Shown here piece by piece: positions 8,082 to 16,813 of a stretch of DNA of 64,000 nucleotides. Position numbers and translations under genes: made by a program. Source of the stretch: CAZSDU01 sp964429135 (lineage in GTDB: Bacteria > Bacteroidota > Bacteroidia > Bacteroidales > FEN-979). The DNA lies in assembly GCA_964429135.1 (NCBI GenBank), contig CAYSAU010000008.1, positions 86,068-150,067 of the forward strand. The letters run 5' to 3'. The stretch's first letter is position 1; the number at the start of each line of letters is the position of its first letter. The notes under the pieces were generated by a model that was not told the DNA's origin, did not search any database, and was given only the letters and a program-made list of their open reading frames with translations.

Positions 8082-9676
8082 CAAACGAGGATCATAGCCT
8101 TATGCAATTACGTAAAACCATTTGGATATTTCTATTGAGCACACTTCTATGGTCATTGTCATCCTGTGAGCCTAAGATGCCTCCTCCTCCGGCAGGTGAT
8201 GACTTCAAAACAGAAATACAGTATACTGAAGCCTACCTGGATTTGAATAAAAAAATGTTCCGCATGCTATCCTCTGAATTGGATTTACGACGGGATCCAG
8301 CTAAGGGTAAAGACTCCTCTGTGAGTGAAGCGATACATTCATCGTTTCACTCTCCTGATGGAAAATACATCTTATCAGTCAACGATAAAAAACAACTGAT
8401 TGTTCATCAAAAAGGTATGGATTCAAGTCGGGATCAGGTGATCTATGAAGAGGCATCGGAAAATTTCAACCTTTCTTTAATGCTTTCAGCCTCAAATCGT
8501 TATATTTTCATCGTCAGCAGCGACGGAAATACTTCTGAAACCCGTTTTCTTCCGGCTGATCTGAGCAGTTTAAAGCCTTACCTGATTCAGCCCAGAGAAA
8601 AAGGTATTCAATACCGGGTGGAGCATTTTGGTTCCGATATTTTATGGATCCTCACGAATAAAAATGCACCGGGGAGAAAACTGATGCAAGCCCTGGTCAG
8701 TAACCCAAGGGAGAACTATTGGCTTCAGGTCATCCCTGAGTGCGATAGCATATTACTCGAAGATTTTATCGTACTCGATGATCAGTTTATACTTCTTTTT
8801 GAAAGCTATAAACCAGGGGTTGGGATAAGAGTCTACGACCGGAAAAAAAATGACGAAGCGGTCATTCGTTTCAATGAGCCAAAAGGATACCTAAAATTCA
8901 TTTATTATGATCCCGGGAAAGAAATCATTCATCTCTCGTTTAGCAGTTTGCTGAGTCCTATTACACATTATGAATTCGCTATAAAAACAGGCCGGCTTGG
9001 GAAACAGAAAAAGGAAGAAGTAAAAAACTACTTGAAGAACGATTACCGTTTCCAGACTTTATGGACGACCTCAACAGACGGATCAAAAATCCCCATTAGC
9101 CTGATCTATAAAAAGGACCTTGGCAAGATTGATGGGAGCAATCCCTTGTTATTGATACTGGATACCGATGAACCTTCCCATGATCCACTTCCATTCAACC
9201 CGGCCTATCTGAGCCTCCTCGATCGTGGTTTTTATATTGCCATCGCCTTTCCTGGCAAAGATCATGCCACTGATGATTATCTTCGCTGCGCCAGGTTCCT
9301 GATTGATCAGAAATTCAGCGCTGTTGGCAGGATTACGGGGAGTGGGGAAGGAAAAGCTGCCCTGCTGCTGGAAGAAATCGTCAAGCTCAAGCCCGGACTT
9401 TTTACCGCAGTCACCTTGGACTATCATAACACTGAAACCCGGTACATTCCGGAACATATACCGTTTAAAGCCCAGGAATTCCCCGCCATGATGATTTCCT
9501 CTTCCATGCCAAACGAAGATGCTCCGTCTGATCTTCTCAGGCTGGCCCGCAACATCAGAGCAGCCAATTCGGGGAAAAACATTCTGTTGATCAGTAGAGG
9601 TGAATCAATGGTTCCCCTGAACAGAACAGCAATTTTCTGTACTTTTATCTTGCAGCACTATAAAATAAAGAAATAA
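8078..9676 (+). CDS. Oligopeptidase B-like (S9A) lipoprotein with degenerate active site
   Basis: The 532-residue product has a lipoprotein signal: a hydrophobic stretch, then LWSLSSC with the lipidated Cys near residue 30. The body resembles family S9A oligopeptidase B: a propeller-like central region, then TLWTTSTDGSKIPISLIYKK, DGSNPLLL and LSLLDRGF, the hallmark entrance to the catalytic domain. The active site does not follow. The expected GGSAGG nucleophile elbow is TGSGEGK. The segment that should carry the catalytic Asp reads MISSSMPNEDAP. The His loop (AGHGG in the family) is ISRGES. The protein is also about 150 residues shorter than a normal oligopeptidase B. The frame is open, so I read it as a pseudo-enzyme rather than a pseudogene. 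The start overlaps the MFS stop by four bases; ATG 8102 (residue 9) is an alternative start. Confidence 0.7.
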   Translation: MTNEDHSLMQLRKTIWIFLLSTLLWSLSSCEPKMPPPPAGDDFKTEIQYTEAYLDLNKKMFRMLSSELDLRRDPAKGKDSSVSEAIHSSFHSPDGKYILSVNDKKQLIVHQKGMDSSRDQVIYEEASENFNLSLMLSASNRYIFIVSSDGNTSETRFLPADLSSLKPYLIQPREKGIQYRVEHFGSDILWILTNKNAPGRKLMQALVSNPRENYWLQVIPECDSILLEDFIVLDDQFILLFESYKPGVGIRVYDRKKNDEAVIRFNEPKGYLKFIYYDPGKEIIHLSFSSLLSPITHYEFAIKTGRLGKQKKEEVKNYLKNDYRFQTLWTTSTDGSKIPISLIYKKDLGKIDGSNPLLLILDTDEPSHDPLPFNPAYLSLLDRGFYIAIAFPGKDHATDDYLRCARFLIDQKFSAVGRITGSGEGKAALLLEEIVKLKPGLFTAVTLDYHNTETRYIPEHIPFKAQEFPAMMISSSMPNEDAPSDLLRLARNIRAANSGKNILLISRGESMVPLNRTAIFCTFILQHYKIKK

Positions 9677-9701
9677 TCATCGTTGATAAATTAGAACCTC
9701 T

Positions 9702-11219
9702 ATGTTGAAAGACCGCGCCAGTGGAATTTTACTCCACCCCACCTCACTCCCCGGTAAATATGGTATCGGTACCCTAGGAAAAGCTGCATTTGAATTTATC
9801 GATTTCCTTGTGAAATCACACCAAAAATACTGGCAGATACTTCCTCTCGGCCCTACCGGTTATGCTGATTCACCTTACCAGTGTTTTTCAGCCCATGCCG
9901 GGAATCCTAATCTGATCGATCTTGAAATCCTCGTCAAGCTTCACCTCCTGGATCAGGAAGATCTTCAGCAACTACCTGAATTTGATGAAAGCAGAGTGGA
10001 TTTTGAGCTGGTTCAGAATGCCAGGGCACCATTACTCGAAAAAGCCTTCGTTTCGTTTCAGGACAAGGCAAATGAAATGGAGAAACTTCGTTACAGGAAT
10101 TTTTTAAAAGACCAGTCAAAATGGCTGAACGATTACGCTTTGTTTCGTGCCATTAAAGAATATTTTGATCAAAAGCCATGGTACCAATGGGCAGACGATA
10201 TACGCAAAAAAGAAGAGCAAGCAGTTGAGCACTACCAGTCCATGCTGATACAACGCATAAAATATCACAAATTCCTCCAGTATCTTTTTTTCACTCAATG
10301 GATGGAAATCAAAAGCTATGCCCAACGGAAAAAAATCAGGATCATTGGAGATATACCTCTTTATGTGGCCCTCGACAGTGCAGATGCATGGGCCAATCCC
10401 GGGATCTTTGAATTCGATGATGACCGTAAACCTATCCGGGTTGGAGGTGTTCCCCCCGATTATTTTAGTGAAACCGGTCAGCTTTGGGGAAATCCGCTTT
10501 TCCGCTGGGATATTTTAAAAAAAAACAATTACCATTGGTGGGTGGAAAGAATTAAAACCAACCTGTTTCTTTACGATATCATCAGAATTGACCATTTCCG
10601 GGGTTTCGCAGGATACTGGGCCGTACCTTATGGTGAAAAAACTGCCATCAAAGGGGAATGGGTAGCTGGTCCCGGTAAAGATTTTTTCCATGTCATTCAG
10701 TCCGTTTATGGTGAACTTCCGATCATTGCAGAAGATCTTGGTGTTATGACTGCTGAAGTAGAAGAACTCAGGGATGAGTTTCATCTCCCGGGAATGAAAA
10801 TCCTTGAATTTGCTTTTGACTCATCTGAAGCCAACGAATACCTTCCCCATAATTTTATTAGCAATTGTATCGTCTATACAGGAACCCATGACAATGATAC
10901 CATCACGGGTTGGTACAAAAAAGCGAAAAAAGAAGACCGTCAGTATGTACTGGATTATTTGAACACCACGGAAGAAAACATCCACTGGTCTTTTCTCAGG
11001 CTTGCCTGGGCTTCTGTAGCCAATACTGCAATGGTTCCCATGCAGGATTTGCTTGGTTTGGAATCTGATGCCAGAATGAATTTACCGGGGACTACCCAGG
11101 GCAACTGGCAATGGAGAGCCCGTCACCATGATTTCAGTGATAAACTGGCTGAAGATCTTGGGAAGCTGACCGTGCTTTATGGGCGGACAAAAAAAATCAA
11201 GACAAAAAGCCAATCATAA
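9702..11219 (+). CDS. malQ: 4-alpha-glucanotransferase (amylomaltase, GH77)
   Basis: The 505-residue cytoplasmic enzyme transfers alpha-1,4-glucan segments between maltodextrins and releases glucose. Its N-terminus holds the GH77 signature GILLHPTSLPGKYGIG and LPLGPTGY. Catalytic motifs are intact: IIRIDHFRGF with the nucleophile Asp at ~296, IIAEDLGVMT with the acid/base Glu at ~343, and GTHDNDT with the third Asp at ~396. The length matches the short bacterial amylomaltases rather than the longer plant DPE2 type. There is no signal peptide. It sits between the pseudo-peptidase lipoprotein and the SusA-like enzyme, in line with cytoplasmic processing of oligosaccharides brought in by the MFS carriers. 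Confidence 0.95.
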   Translation: MLKDRASGILLHPTSLPGKYGIGTLGKAAFEFIDFLVKSHQKYWQILPLGPTGYADSPYQCFSAHAGNPNLIDLEILVKLHLLDQEDLQQLPEFDESRVDFELVQNARAPLLEKAFVSFQDKANEMEKLRYRNFLKDQSKWLNDYALFRAIKEYFDQKPWYQWADDIRKKEEQAVEHYQSMLIQRIKYHKFLQYLFFTQWMEIKSYAQRKKIRIIGDIPLYVALDSADAWANPGIFEFDDDRKPIRVGGVPPDYFSETGQLWGNPLFRWDILKKNNYHWWVERIKTNLFLYDIIRIDHFRGFAGYWAVPYGEKTAIKGEWVAGPGKDFFHVIQSVYGELPIIAEDLGVMTAEVEELRDEFHLPGMKILEFAFDSSEANEYLPHNFISNCIVYTGTHDNDTITGWYKKAKKEDRQYVLDYLNTTEENIHWSFLRLAWASVANTAMVPMQDLLGLESDARMNLPGTTQGNWQWRARHHDFSDKLAEDLGKLTVLYGRTKKIKTKSQS

Positions 11220-11233
11220 AAAATAGAACGACC

Positions 11234-13084
11234 ATGAGAAACCGAATATACTTATTTGCCGTATTTCTGATCTGCACAGGACTTAAGGCTCAGGATGTAA
11301 CACTTCAGAAAGTGGAACCACCTTTCTGGTGGACAGGTTTTAAAAACCCTGAGCTGCAACTGATGGTTTACGGAAACAATATTTCCTCCACCACCCTTTC
11401 GGTTGACTTTCCCGGGATCAGCATCAAAAATATTCATAAAACGGATAATCCGAATTATTTATTTGTTGATCTGCTGATCAGCCCAAATGCTAATGAAGGT
11501 ATTGCCATGCTGGAATTCAGATCCAAAGGAAGGATTGTGGCAACTTATCCCTACGAATTTAAAACCAGAAAAAAGGGTTCTGCTCAGAGAAAAAGCTTCA
11601 CGACTGCTGATGTGGTTTATCTCCTCGTTCCCGATCGTTTTGCAAACGGTGATCCTTCCAATGATAATCAGCCGGGAATGCTGGAGGCAGTCAAGCGGGA
11701 ATTTACTGATGGCAGACATGGGGGAGACATCGCAGGCATCATAAAACACCTTGATTATATTCATGATCTCGGAGCTACCTCAATATGGTGTACTCCGCTT
11801 CTTGAAAACAATATGGAGAAATATTCTTATCATGGCTATTCCACGACTGATTATTACAAGATCGATTCAAGGTTTGGAACAAATGAAGATTATGTCCGGT
11901 TCGCTGATTCCCTTCATAAAAAAGGGATGAAACTAATCCAGGATATGATATGGAATCATTGTGGGAGCGAACATTGGTGGATCAAAGACCTGCCTTCCAC
12001 CGACTGGCTGAATCAATGGCCTGAGTTTACCCGTTCGAATTACAGGGCAGGAAGTGCCACTGACCCCTACGTTTCATCTTACGACAGTTTGCACTTTATA
12101 AAAGGATGGTTCGACATCACCATGCCTGACCTTAACCAACATCACCCTTTTCTCGCCAACTATCTCATTCAGAATAGTATCTGGTGGATTGAATTTGCCG
12201 GTCTTGATGGTATCCGTCAGGATACATATCCCTATCCATTTAAAGACATGATGGCGCAATGGGACCAACGTGTACTCACGGAATACCCTGATTTTAATAT
12301 TGTGGGAGAATGCTGGGTGACTTATCCGGGAGTGGTGGCTTACTGGCAAAAAGATGCTTTGAACAAGGATCATTATAATTCATACCTTCCGACAGTCATG
12401 GATTTTCCCATGTATGATGCCCTGCAAATGGGTTTTATGGAAGAAGACGGATGGAGCACGGGAATTTTACGGCTTTATGAAATCCTTTCCCAGGATTTCA
12501 TGTACCGGAATCCAATGAATATCATGTTGTTTGCAGAAAACCATGATGTAAACCGTTACCTGGATACTCAACATGATGATGTCAGAAAGCTTAAAATGGC
12601 CATGGCATTCATCCTCACAACCAGGGGCATTCCACAAATCTTTTATGGAAGTGAAGTTTTGCTCACCACAGGAGCCGATAAAGGTCATGGCAACCTGAGA
12701 AAAGATTTTCCGGGAGGGTGGCCGGGCGATAGCCTGAATGCTTTTGTGGCTGCTGGCCGTACTCCTGCCCAGCAGGACATGCATGACTATTTATCGAAAA
12801 TCCTGAACTGGAGAAAAAGCAAAGACGTGATCCATAACGGTAAGCTGAAACATTTCATCCCCAAGGATGGCATATATGTTTACTTCCGTTATAATGACAA
12901 AGAAACCGTCATGGTGGCTTTGAACAATAACGAAAAAGAGGCCAGTACCATAGAAACAAGCCGCTATGCTGAATGTTTGGGAAAATATCAATCTGGTTAC
13001 GAACTTATCAGCGGTCAGACGCTGAATAATCTATCAGCAATCACTATCCCTGCAAAATCAGCCTTGATCATTGAACTTAAATAA
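11234..13084 (+). CDS. susA: SusA-like neopullulanase / cyclomaltodextrinase (GH13), periplasmic
   Basis: The 616-residue product has a signal peptide (MRNRIYLFAVFLICTGLKAQ). Next comes the cyclomaltodextrinase N-terminal domain (VEPPFWWTGFKNPELQL, about 28-115), a GH13 barrel, and a C-terminal domain from about 540. Catalytic regions are complete: QDMIWNHCG (~235), GLDGIRQDTY with the nucleophile near 328, VGECWV with the Glu near 358, and AENHDVNR (~434). This layout is that of Bacteroides SusA, a periplasmic enzyme that trims starch oligosaccharides delivered by SusCD. It follows malQ by 14 bases in the same operon. The gene symbol rests on architecture and context; biochemical specificity (pullulan, cyclodextrin or maltodextrin) cannot be read from sequence. 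Confidence 0.9.
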   Translation: MRNRIYLFAVFLICTGLKAQDVTLQKVEPPFWWTGFKNPELQLMVYGNNISSTTLSVDFPGISIKNIHKTDNPNYLFVDLLISPNANEGIAMLEFRSKGRIVATYPYEFKTRKKGSAQRKSFTTADVVYLLVPDRFANGDPSNDNQPGMLEAVKREFTDGRHGGDIAGIIKHLDYIHDLGATSIWCTPLLENNMEKYSYHGYSTTDYYKIDSRFGTNEDYVRFADSLHKKGMKLIQDMIWNHCGSEHWWIKDLPSTDWLNQWPEFTRSNYRAGSATDPYVSSYDSLHFIKGWFDITMPDLNQHHPFLANYLIQNSIWWIEFAGLDGIRQDTYPYPFKDMMAQWDQRVLTEYPDFNIVGECWVTYPGVVAYWQKDALNKDHYNSYLPTVMDFPMYDALQMGFMEEDGWSTGILRLYEILSQDFMYRNPMNIMLFAENHDVNRYLDTQHDDVRKLKMAMAFILTTRGIPQIFYGSEVLLTTGADKGHGNLRKDFPGGWPGDSLNAFVAAGRTPAQQDMHDYLSKILNWRKSKDVIHNGKLKHFIPKDGIYVYFRYNDKETVMVALNNNEKEASTIETSRYAECLGKYQSGYELISGQTLNNLSAITIPAKSALIIELK

Positions 13085-13138
13085 TAAACCATCATTCCTG
13101 ACTGCCGTCAAGTAAGCATAAACCGTAAATTATTCGTC

Positions 13139-14407
13139 ATGCTGGCAATACAAAAAAAGCTTTCAAACCTATTCTATATCCTCCTGGGTTTACCATCAAC
13201 GGCTATGGGATTTGCTTTGTCAATCCAGATTGCCGTATTAAGCTGGATTCTTCGCACAAAATACAACCTCGAAATAGACCAGATCGGGATCGTTTGGGCA
13301 GCCGGCCCCATTGCAGGAATATTGGGACAGCCAATCATTGGTTTAATCAGTGATAAGGTCTGGTTTTGGGGAGGCAGAAGAAAACCATTTATCATTATCG
13401 GGGGTATCCTGGCCGCCCTGATGATCTTTGCCCTGCCCAATATTGATAAAATCAGTAACTTTTTTGGTATTGCCAGCCTGATGGCAGTAGCCATTACCAT
13501 TGCATTGACCCTTGACCTCTCCATCAATATCAGTTTTAATCCCACCCGGGCTATCATCGCGGATGTTACTCCCGATGGTCAAGCCCGAACCAAAGGCTAT
13601 ACCTGGATGCAGTCCATCTCGAATCTGTTCGGAAGCGGTGCCTACCTGATGGGAGCTTTATTGGGCAACTACTTTTTAATCTATGCAGGCGTGGTAATCG
13701 TATTGGTATTCTCCCTTGCCCCCCTGATGGTTATCCGGGAACCAAGGGAAATGATGAAAGCTGAGGATAAGGATGGAAAAATCATAAGAACCAAGACCCA
13801 GTGGGGAGAGCTATTCAAATTGTACTTCGCCCATGGTTTTTCCTGGCTGGGCATCCAAACCATGTTTGTGTATATGTTCGCTTTTCTCGAACAAAAAATT
13901 CCTGCCCTCCCTGATATGTCGCTGGCCGACCGTAATGCCAGACTCGGGCAGATGATCGGCTGGTCTTTTTTTATCCTGAATGCCATCGGGTCAATCTGGC
14001 CTGCTTTTCTTCTGGAACCCATGAGTAAAAAAATCGGCAGGGTTAAAACCCAGTCGATCATGGTCGGAATCATGTCCTTGGGATACTTCGGTATTGTTTT
14101 ATGGGCCGACAGCGCCCTTATGCTATATACCATGATGAGCGTCCTCACCCTGGGCTGGGCAGCAGTCGTAAGTCTTCCTTTTGCCATCATGTCGGAGAAA
14201 GTCGATAAAACCCGCATGGGATTTTTCATGGGAATATTTAACCTCTCTGTCGTGCTTCCTCAACTTATTGCCAGCTCTGTCATTGGCACGCTCATCAAAA
14301 ACGCTCCGGATAAAGGAATCACTTTTATCATCAGCGGAGTTTCACTGGCCATCTCCGCTGGCCTATGGCTACTGGTCAGCGAGAAAAGAAATCATCCTTT
14401 AAATTAA
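13139..14407 (+). CDS. Second MFS sugar transporter, SLC45/GPH-like
   Basis: This 422-residue protein has about twelve transmembrane segments. The loop SDKVWFWGGRRKP (about residues 71-83) corresponds to the same loop of the 6789-8081 carrier, and both share the pattern FNxSxxxPQ near the C-terminus. The two are paralogues but clearly diverged, so a recent tandem copy is unlikely. It lies 54 bases after susA and six bases before the next gene, which starts almost immediately. Likely role: inner-membrane import of maltose or another alpha-glucan oligosaccharide. Two carriers may divide substrates by chain length; this is inference. Confidence 0.83.
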   Translation: MLAIQKKLSNLFYILLGLPSTAMGFALSIQIAVLSWILRTKYNLEIDQIGIVWAAGPIAGILGQPIIGLISDKVWFWGGRRKPFIIIGGILAALMIFALPNIDKISNFFGIASLMAVAITIALTLDLSINISFNPTRAIIADVTPDGQARTKGYTWMQSISNLFGSGAYLMGALLGNYFLIYAGVVIVLVFSLAPLMVIREPREMMKAEDKDGKIIRTKTQWGELFKLYFAHGFSWLGIQTMFVYMFAFLEQKIPALPDMSLADRNARLGQMIGWSFFILNAIGSIWPAFLLEPMSKKIGRVKTQSIMVGIMSLGYFGIVLWADSALMLYTMMSVLTLGWAAVVSLPFAIMSEKVDKTRMGFFMGIFNLSVVLPQLIASSVIGTLIKNAPDKGITFIISGVSLAISAGLWLLVSEKRNHPLN

Positions 14408-14413
14408 AATATC

Positions 14414-16813
14414 ATGAATGCAACGAGCAAATATCTCTTTTATTCCTGCCTAGCCCTGATGGGCTTGCTTCAGGCTTGTGGTAAAAATGACGATTTGTCG
14501 ACACCGAAAGAATCACTGATCACCGGTCTTTCAGCCCCAATCGTACTTCAACCTGATTCCACGATCATTGCATTGCAGGATTTCTTTAACAATCTGAAAT
14601 CCATCGACTCCATTTTCATGGATGAGCGGCTTGACTTCAGGTTTACAAATGATTCCTCACAATTGATCATCACTCCCAACGAAAAAAACATCCCTAAGCT
14701 CTCCCTGATGACTGTCTGGGCAGGCGGATATGCCTATACCTTAATCCTTGAAAAATCTCCAAAGGTATGGGTGCATTTCAGCTTCGATCCGAAAGGAAAA
14801 AAATACAATTCTGTTTTGATGAGGGGTGAAATGAATGACTGGAATGCACAAAAGACAAAATTAACCCTTAAGGATGATCACTGGGAAACTGATTTATTCC
14901 TTTTTCCGGGAAAATACCAATACCTCTTAGTAGCGGATGGAAAGCAAATGCTTGACCCCAGCAACCCCGACATCGCTGACAATAATATCGGTGGATTCAA
15001 TTCAGTTTTATGGGCTGGGAACATCAAATCGCCTGCTGCACCAGAATTATGGACAGAAAAAGCAGAAGATAATAAGATCAGCCTTGGCATCAGGAACAAA
15101 GCCAAGGAAATTTTCATCCTCTGGGAAAATTTTTTACTTCCGGATAAATTTATCAGAACCGACTCTTCCGGTATTCATATCATCGTTCCGAGGAAGGCAA
15201 GGCAGTTCGATCGTTCCTATATCCGGGTTTGGGCCTACAATAACAGCGGTATTTCTAACCAGATCTTACTGCCATTGCACAACGGGATGATCATCAAAGA
15301 TGCAGGTGATCTTAACAGAAACGACAAAGAAGCGATGATCATGTATTTCCTGATGATCGATCGCTTTAACAACGGAGATACGAAAAATGACTCTCCTTTA
15401 AAGGATAAAGCGGTAGATTGGAAGGCCAATTTCCAGGGAGGCGATCTGGCCGGAATCACTGAAAAAATCAAAGACGGGTATTTTGCCGAGCTGGGCATAA
15501 ACACCCTTTGGATTTCACCACTGACCCAGAATCCTATGGATGCCTGGGCCGAATATCCCCCGCCACACCGGAAATTCTCGGGTTATCATGGTTACTGGCC
15601 CATGACCCTGAGCACTGTCGACCACAGGTTTGGCCAGGCTGATGACTTAAAAAAACTGATCAATGAGGCCCATGACAACAAGATGAATGTCATCCTGGAT
15701 TATGTTTCAAACCATGTTCATCAGGAATGTTATCTGATAAAAGAACACCCTGAATGGGCGACCCAATTAAATTTACCCGGTAAACGAAAAAACATCCGGC
15801 TCTGGGATGAGCAAAGACTGACAACATGGTTCGATGAATTTCTTCCGACCCTTGATCTTTCCAAACCAGAAGTGTACCAACTGATTTCTGATTCTTCTCT
15901 ATTCCTCCTCCGCGAATACCAGTTGGATGGCTTCCGTCATGATGCCACAAAACACATTCCCGAAATCTATTGGAGAACTCTGACAAAAAAAATCAAAGAA
16001 CAAATTATCCTCAGTGAAAAACGTCCGGTTTATCAGATCGGTGAAACATTCGGCAGCCGTGACCTGATCCGTTCTTATATCAACCCCGGTATGCTGGATG
16101 CCCAGTTTGATTTCAACCTGTATTTTGATGCCAGGACTGCCTTTGCAAGAGAGAATTCATCACTTAAAGACCTGGCTTATTCCCTTCAGCAAAGCTTCAA
16201 TTACTATGGAACGCATTCGCTGATGGGGAATATCACGGGCAATCAGGATCTGGCCAGGTTTATTTCTTTTGCCTCGGGGGCAATCAGTTTCTCGGAAGAT
16301 GATAAAAAAGCAGGCTGGGAACGCCAGATTGAAGTTCAGGACACTCTGGGCTACCGTAAGTTGGGATGCCTGATGGCTTTTGTGATGACCATACCCGGAG
16401 TTCCGATCATTTATTACGGTGATGAATTCGGAATGGCTGGAGGAGGAGACCCGGATAACCGCCGGATGATGAAATTCGAGGGATTAACAAAATATGAAGC
16501 ATCCCTGAAAAACACGACCGCTCGCCTCGCAAAACTTCGAGGCGAAAACCTTCCTCTGATATTCGGCGATTTTTTAAGCCTTAAAGTAAGTGAAAAAACC
16601 TTCGTTTTCCTAAGATCATATTTTGATCAGCTTGCTGTAGTCATATTCAATAAAGATAAAAACCAAAAAAATATAGCATTTAAAATCCCTGAACGTTTTA
16701 CAGAAAAACAACTGGAATCTTGCTTCGGGAATACATTCACGAGGGAGAAAAACGACATCAGCATCCGCCTTGAGGGTAATTCATTTGAAATTCTAACCAA
16801 TAAAAAGCCATGA
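14414..16813 (+). CDS. Outer-membrane lipoprotein alpha-amylase (GH13) with CBM48-like domain; SusG-like role
   Basis: The 799-residue protein begins with a lipoprotein signal (GLLQAC, Cys at about 22). Two N-terminal beta domains follow. The second (about 118-200) contains LMRGEMNDWN and FPGKYQYLLVADG, typical of CBM48/E-set modules. The GH13 domain then spans about 310-720: region I VILDYVSNHVH (~425), region II DGFRHDATKH with the nucleophile near 508, region III QIGETFG with Glu ~543, and region IV NITGNQDLAR (~606), where the usual NHD is NQD. A lipidated GH13 amylase next to SusCD is the position that SusG fills in Bacteroides, so surface starch cutting is the best guess. The CBM placement differs from B. 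thetaiotaomicron SusG, so I do not assign that symbol. Its stop overlaps the next start (ATGA). Confidence 0.88.
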   Translation: MNATSKYLFYSCLALMGLLQACGKNDDLSTPKESLITGLSAPIVLQPDSTIIALQDFFNNLKSIDSIFMDERLDFRFTNDSSQLIITPNEKNIPKLSLMTVWAGGYAYTLILEKSPKVWVHFSFDPKGKKYNSVLMRGEMNDWNAQKTKLTLKDDHWETDLFLFPGKYQYLLVADGKQMLDPSNPDIADNNIGGFNSVLWAGNIKSPAAPELWTEKAEDNKISLGIRNKAKEIFILWENFLLPDKFIRTDSSGIHIIVPRKARQFDRSYIRVWAYNNSGISNQILLPLHNGMIIKDAGDLNRNDKEAMIMYFLMIDRFNNGDTKNDSPLKDKAVDWKANFQGGDLAGITEKIKDGYFAELGINTLWISPLTQNPMDAWAEYPPPHRKFSGYHGYWPMTLSTVDHRFGQADDLKKLINEAHDNKMNVILDYVSNHVHQECYLIKEHPEWATQLNLPGKRKNIRLWDEQRLTTWFDEFLPTLDLSKPEVYQLISDSSLFLLREYQLDGFRHDATKHIPEIYWRTLTKKIKEQIILSEKRPVYQIGETFGSRDLIRSYINPGMLDAQFDFNLYFDARTAFARENSSLKDLAYSLQQSFNYYGTHSLMGNITGNQDLARFISFASGAISFSEDDKKAGWERQIEVQDTLGYRKLGCLMAFVMTIPGVPIIYYGDEFGMAGGGDPDNRRMMKFEGLTKYEASLKNTTARLAKLRGENLPLIFGDFLSLKVSEKTFVFLRSYFDQLAVVIFNKDKNQKNIAFKIPERFTEKQLESCFGNTFTREKNDISIRLEGNSFEILTNKKP

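Noticed and set aside
8078..9676. The degenerate oligopeptidase-like gene as a simple pseudogene
   Set aside because: The frame is fully open, has a good lipoprotein signal and coupled translation, and keeps non-catalytic family motifs. A pseudo-enzyme is more likely than a decaying gene.
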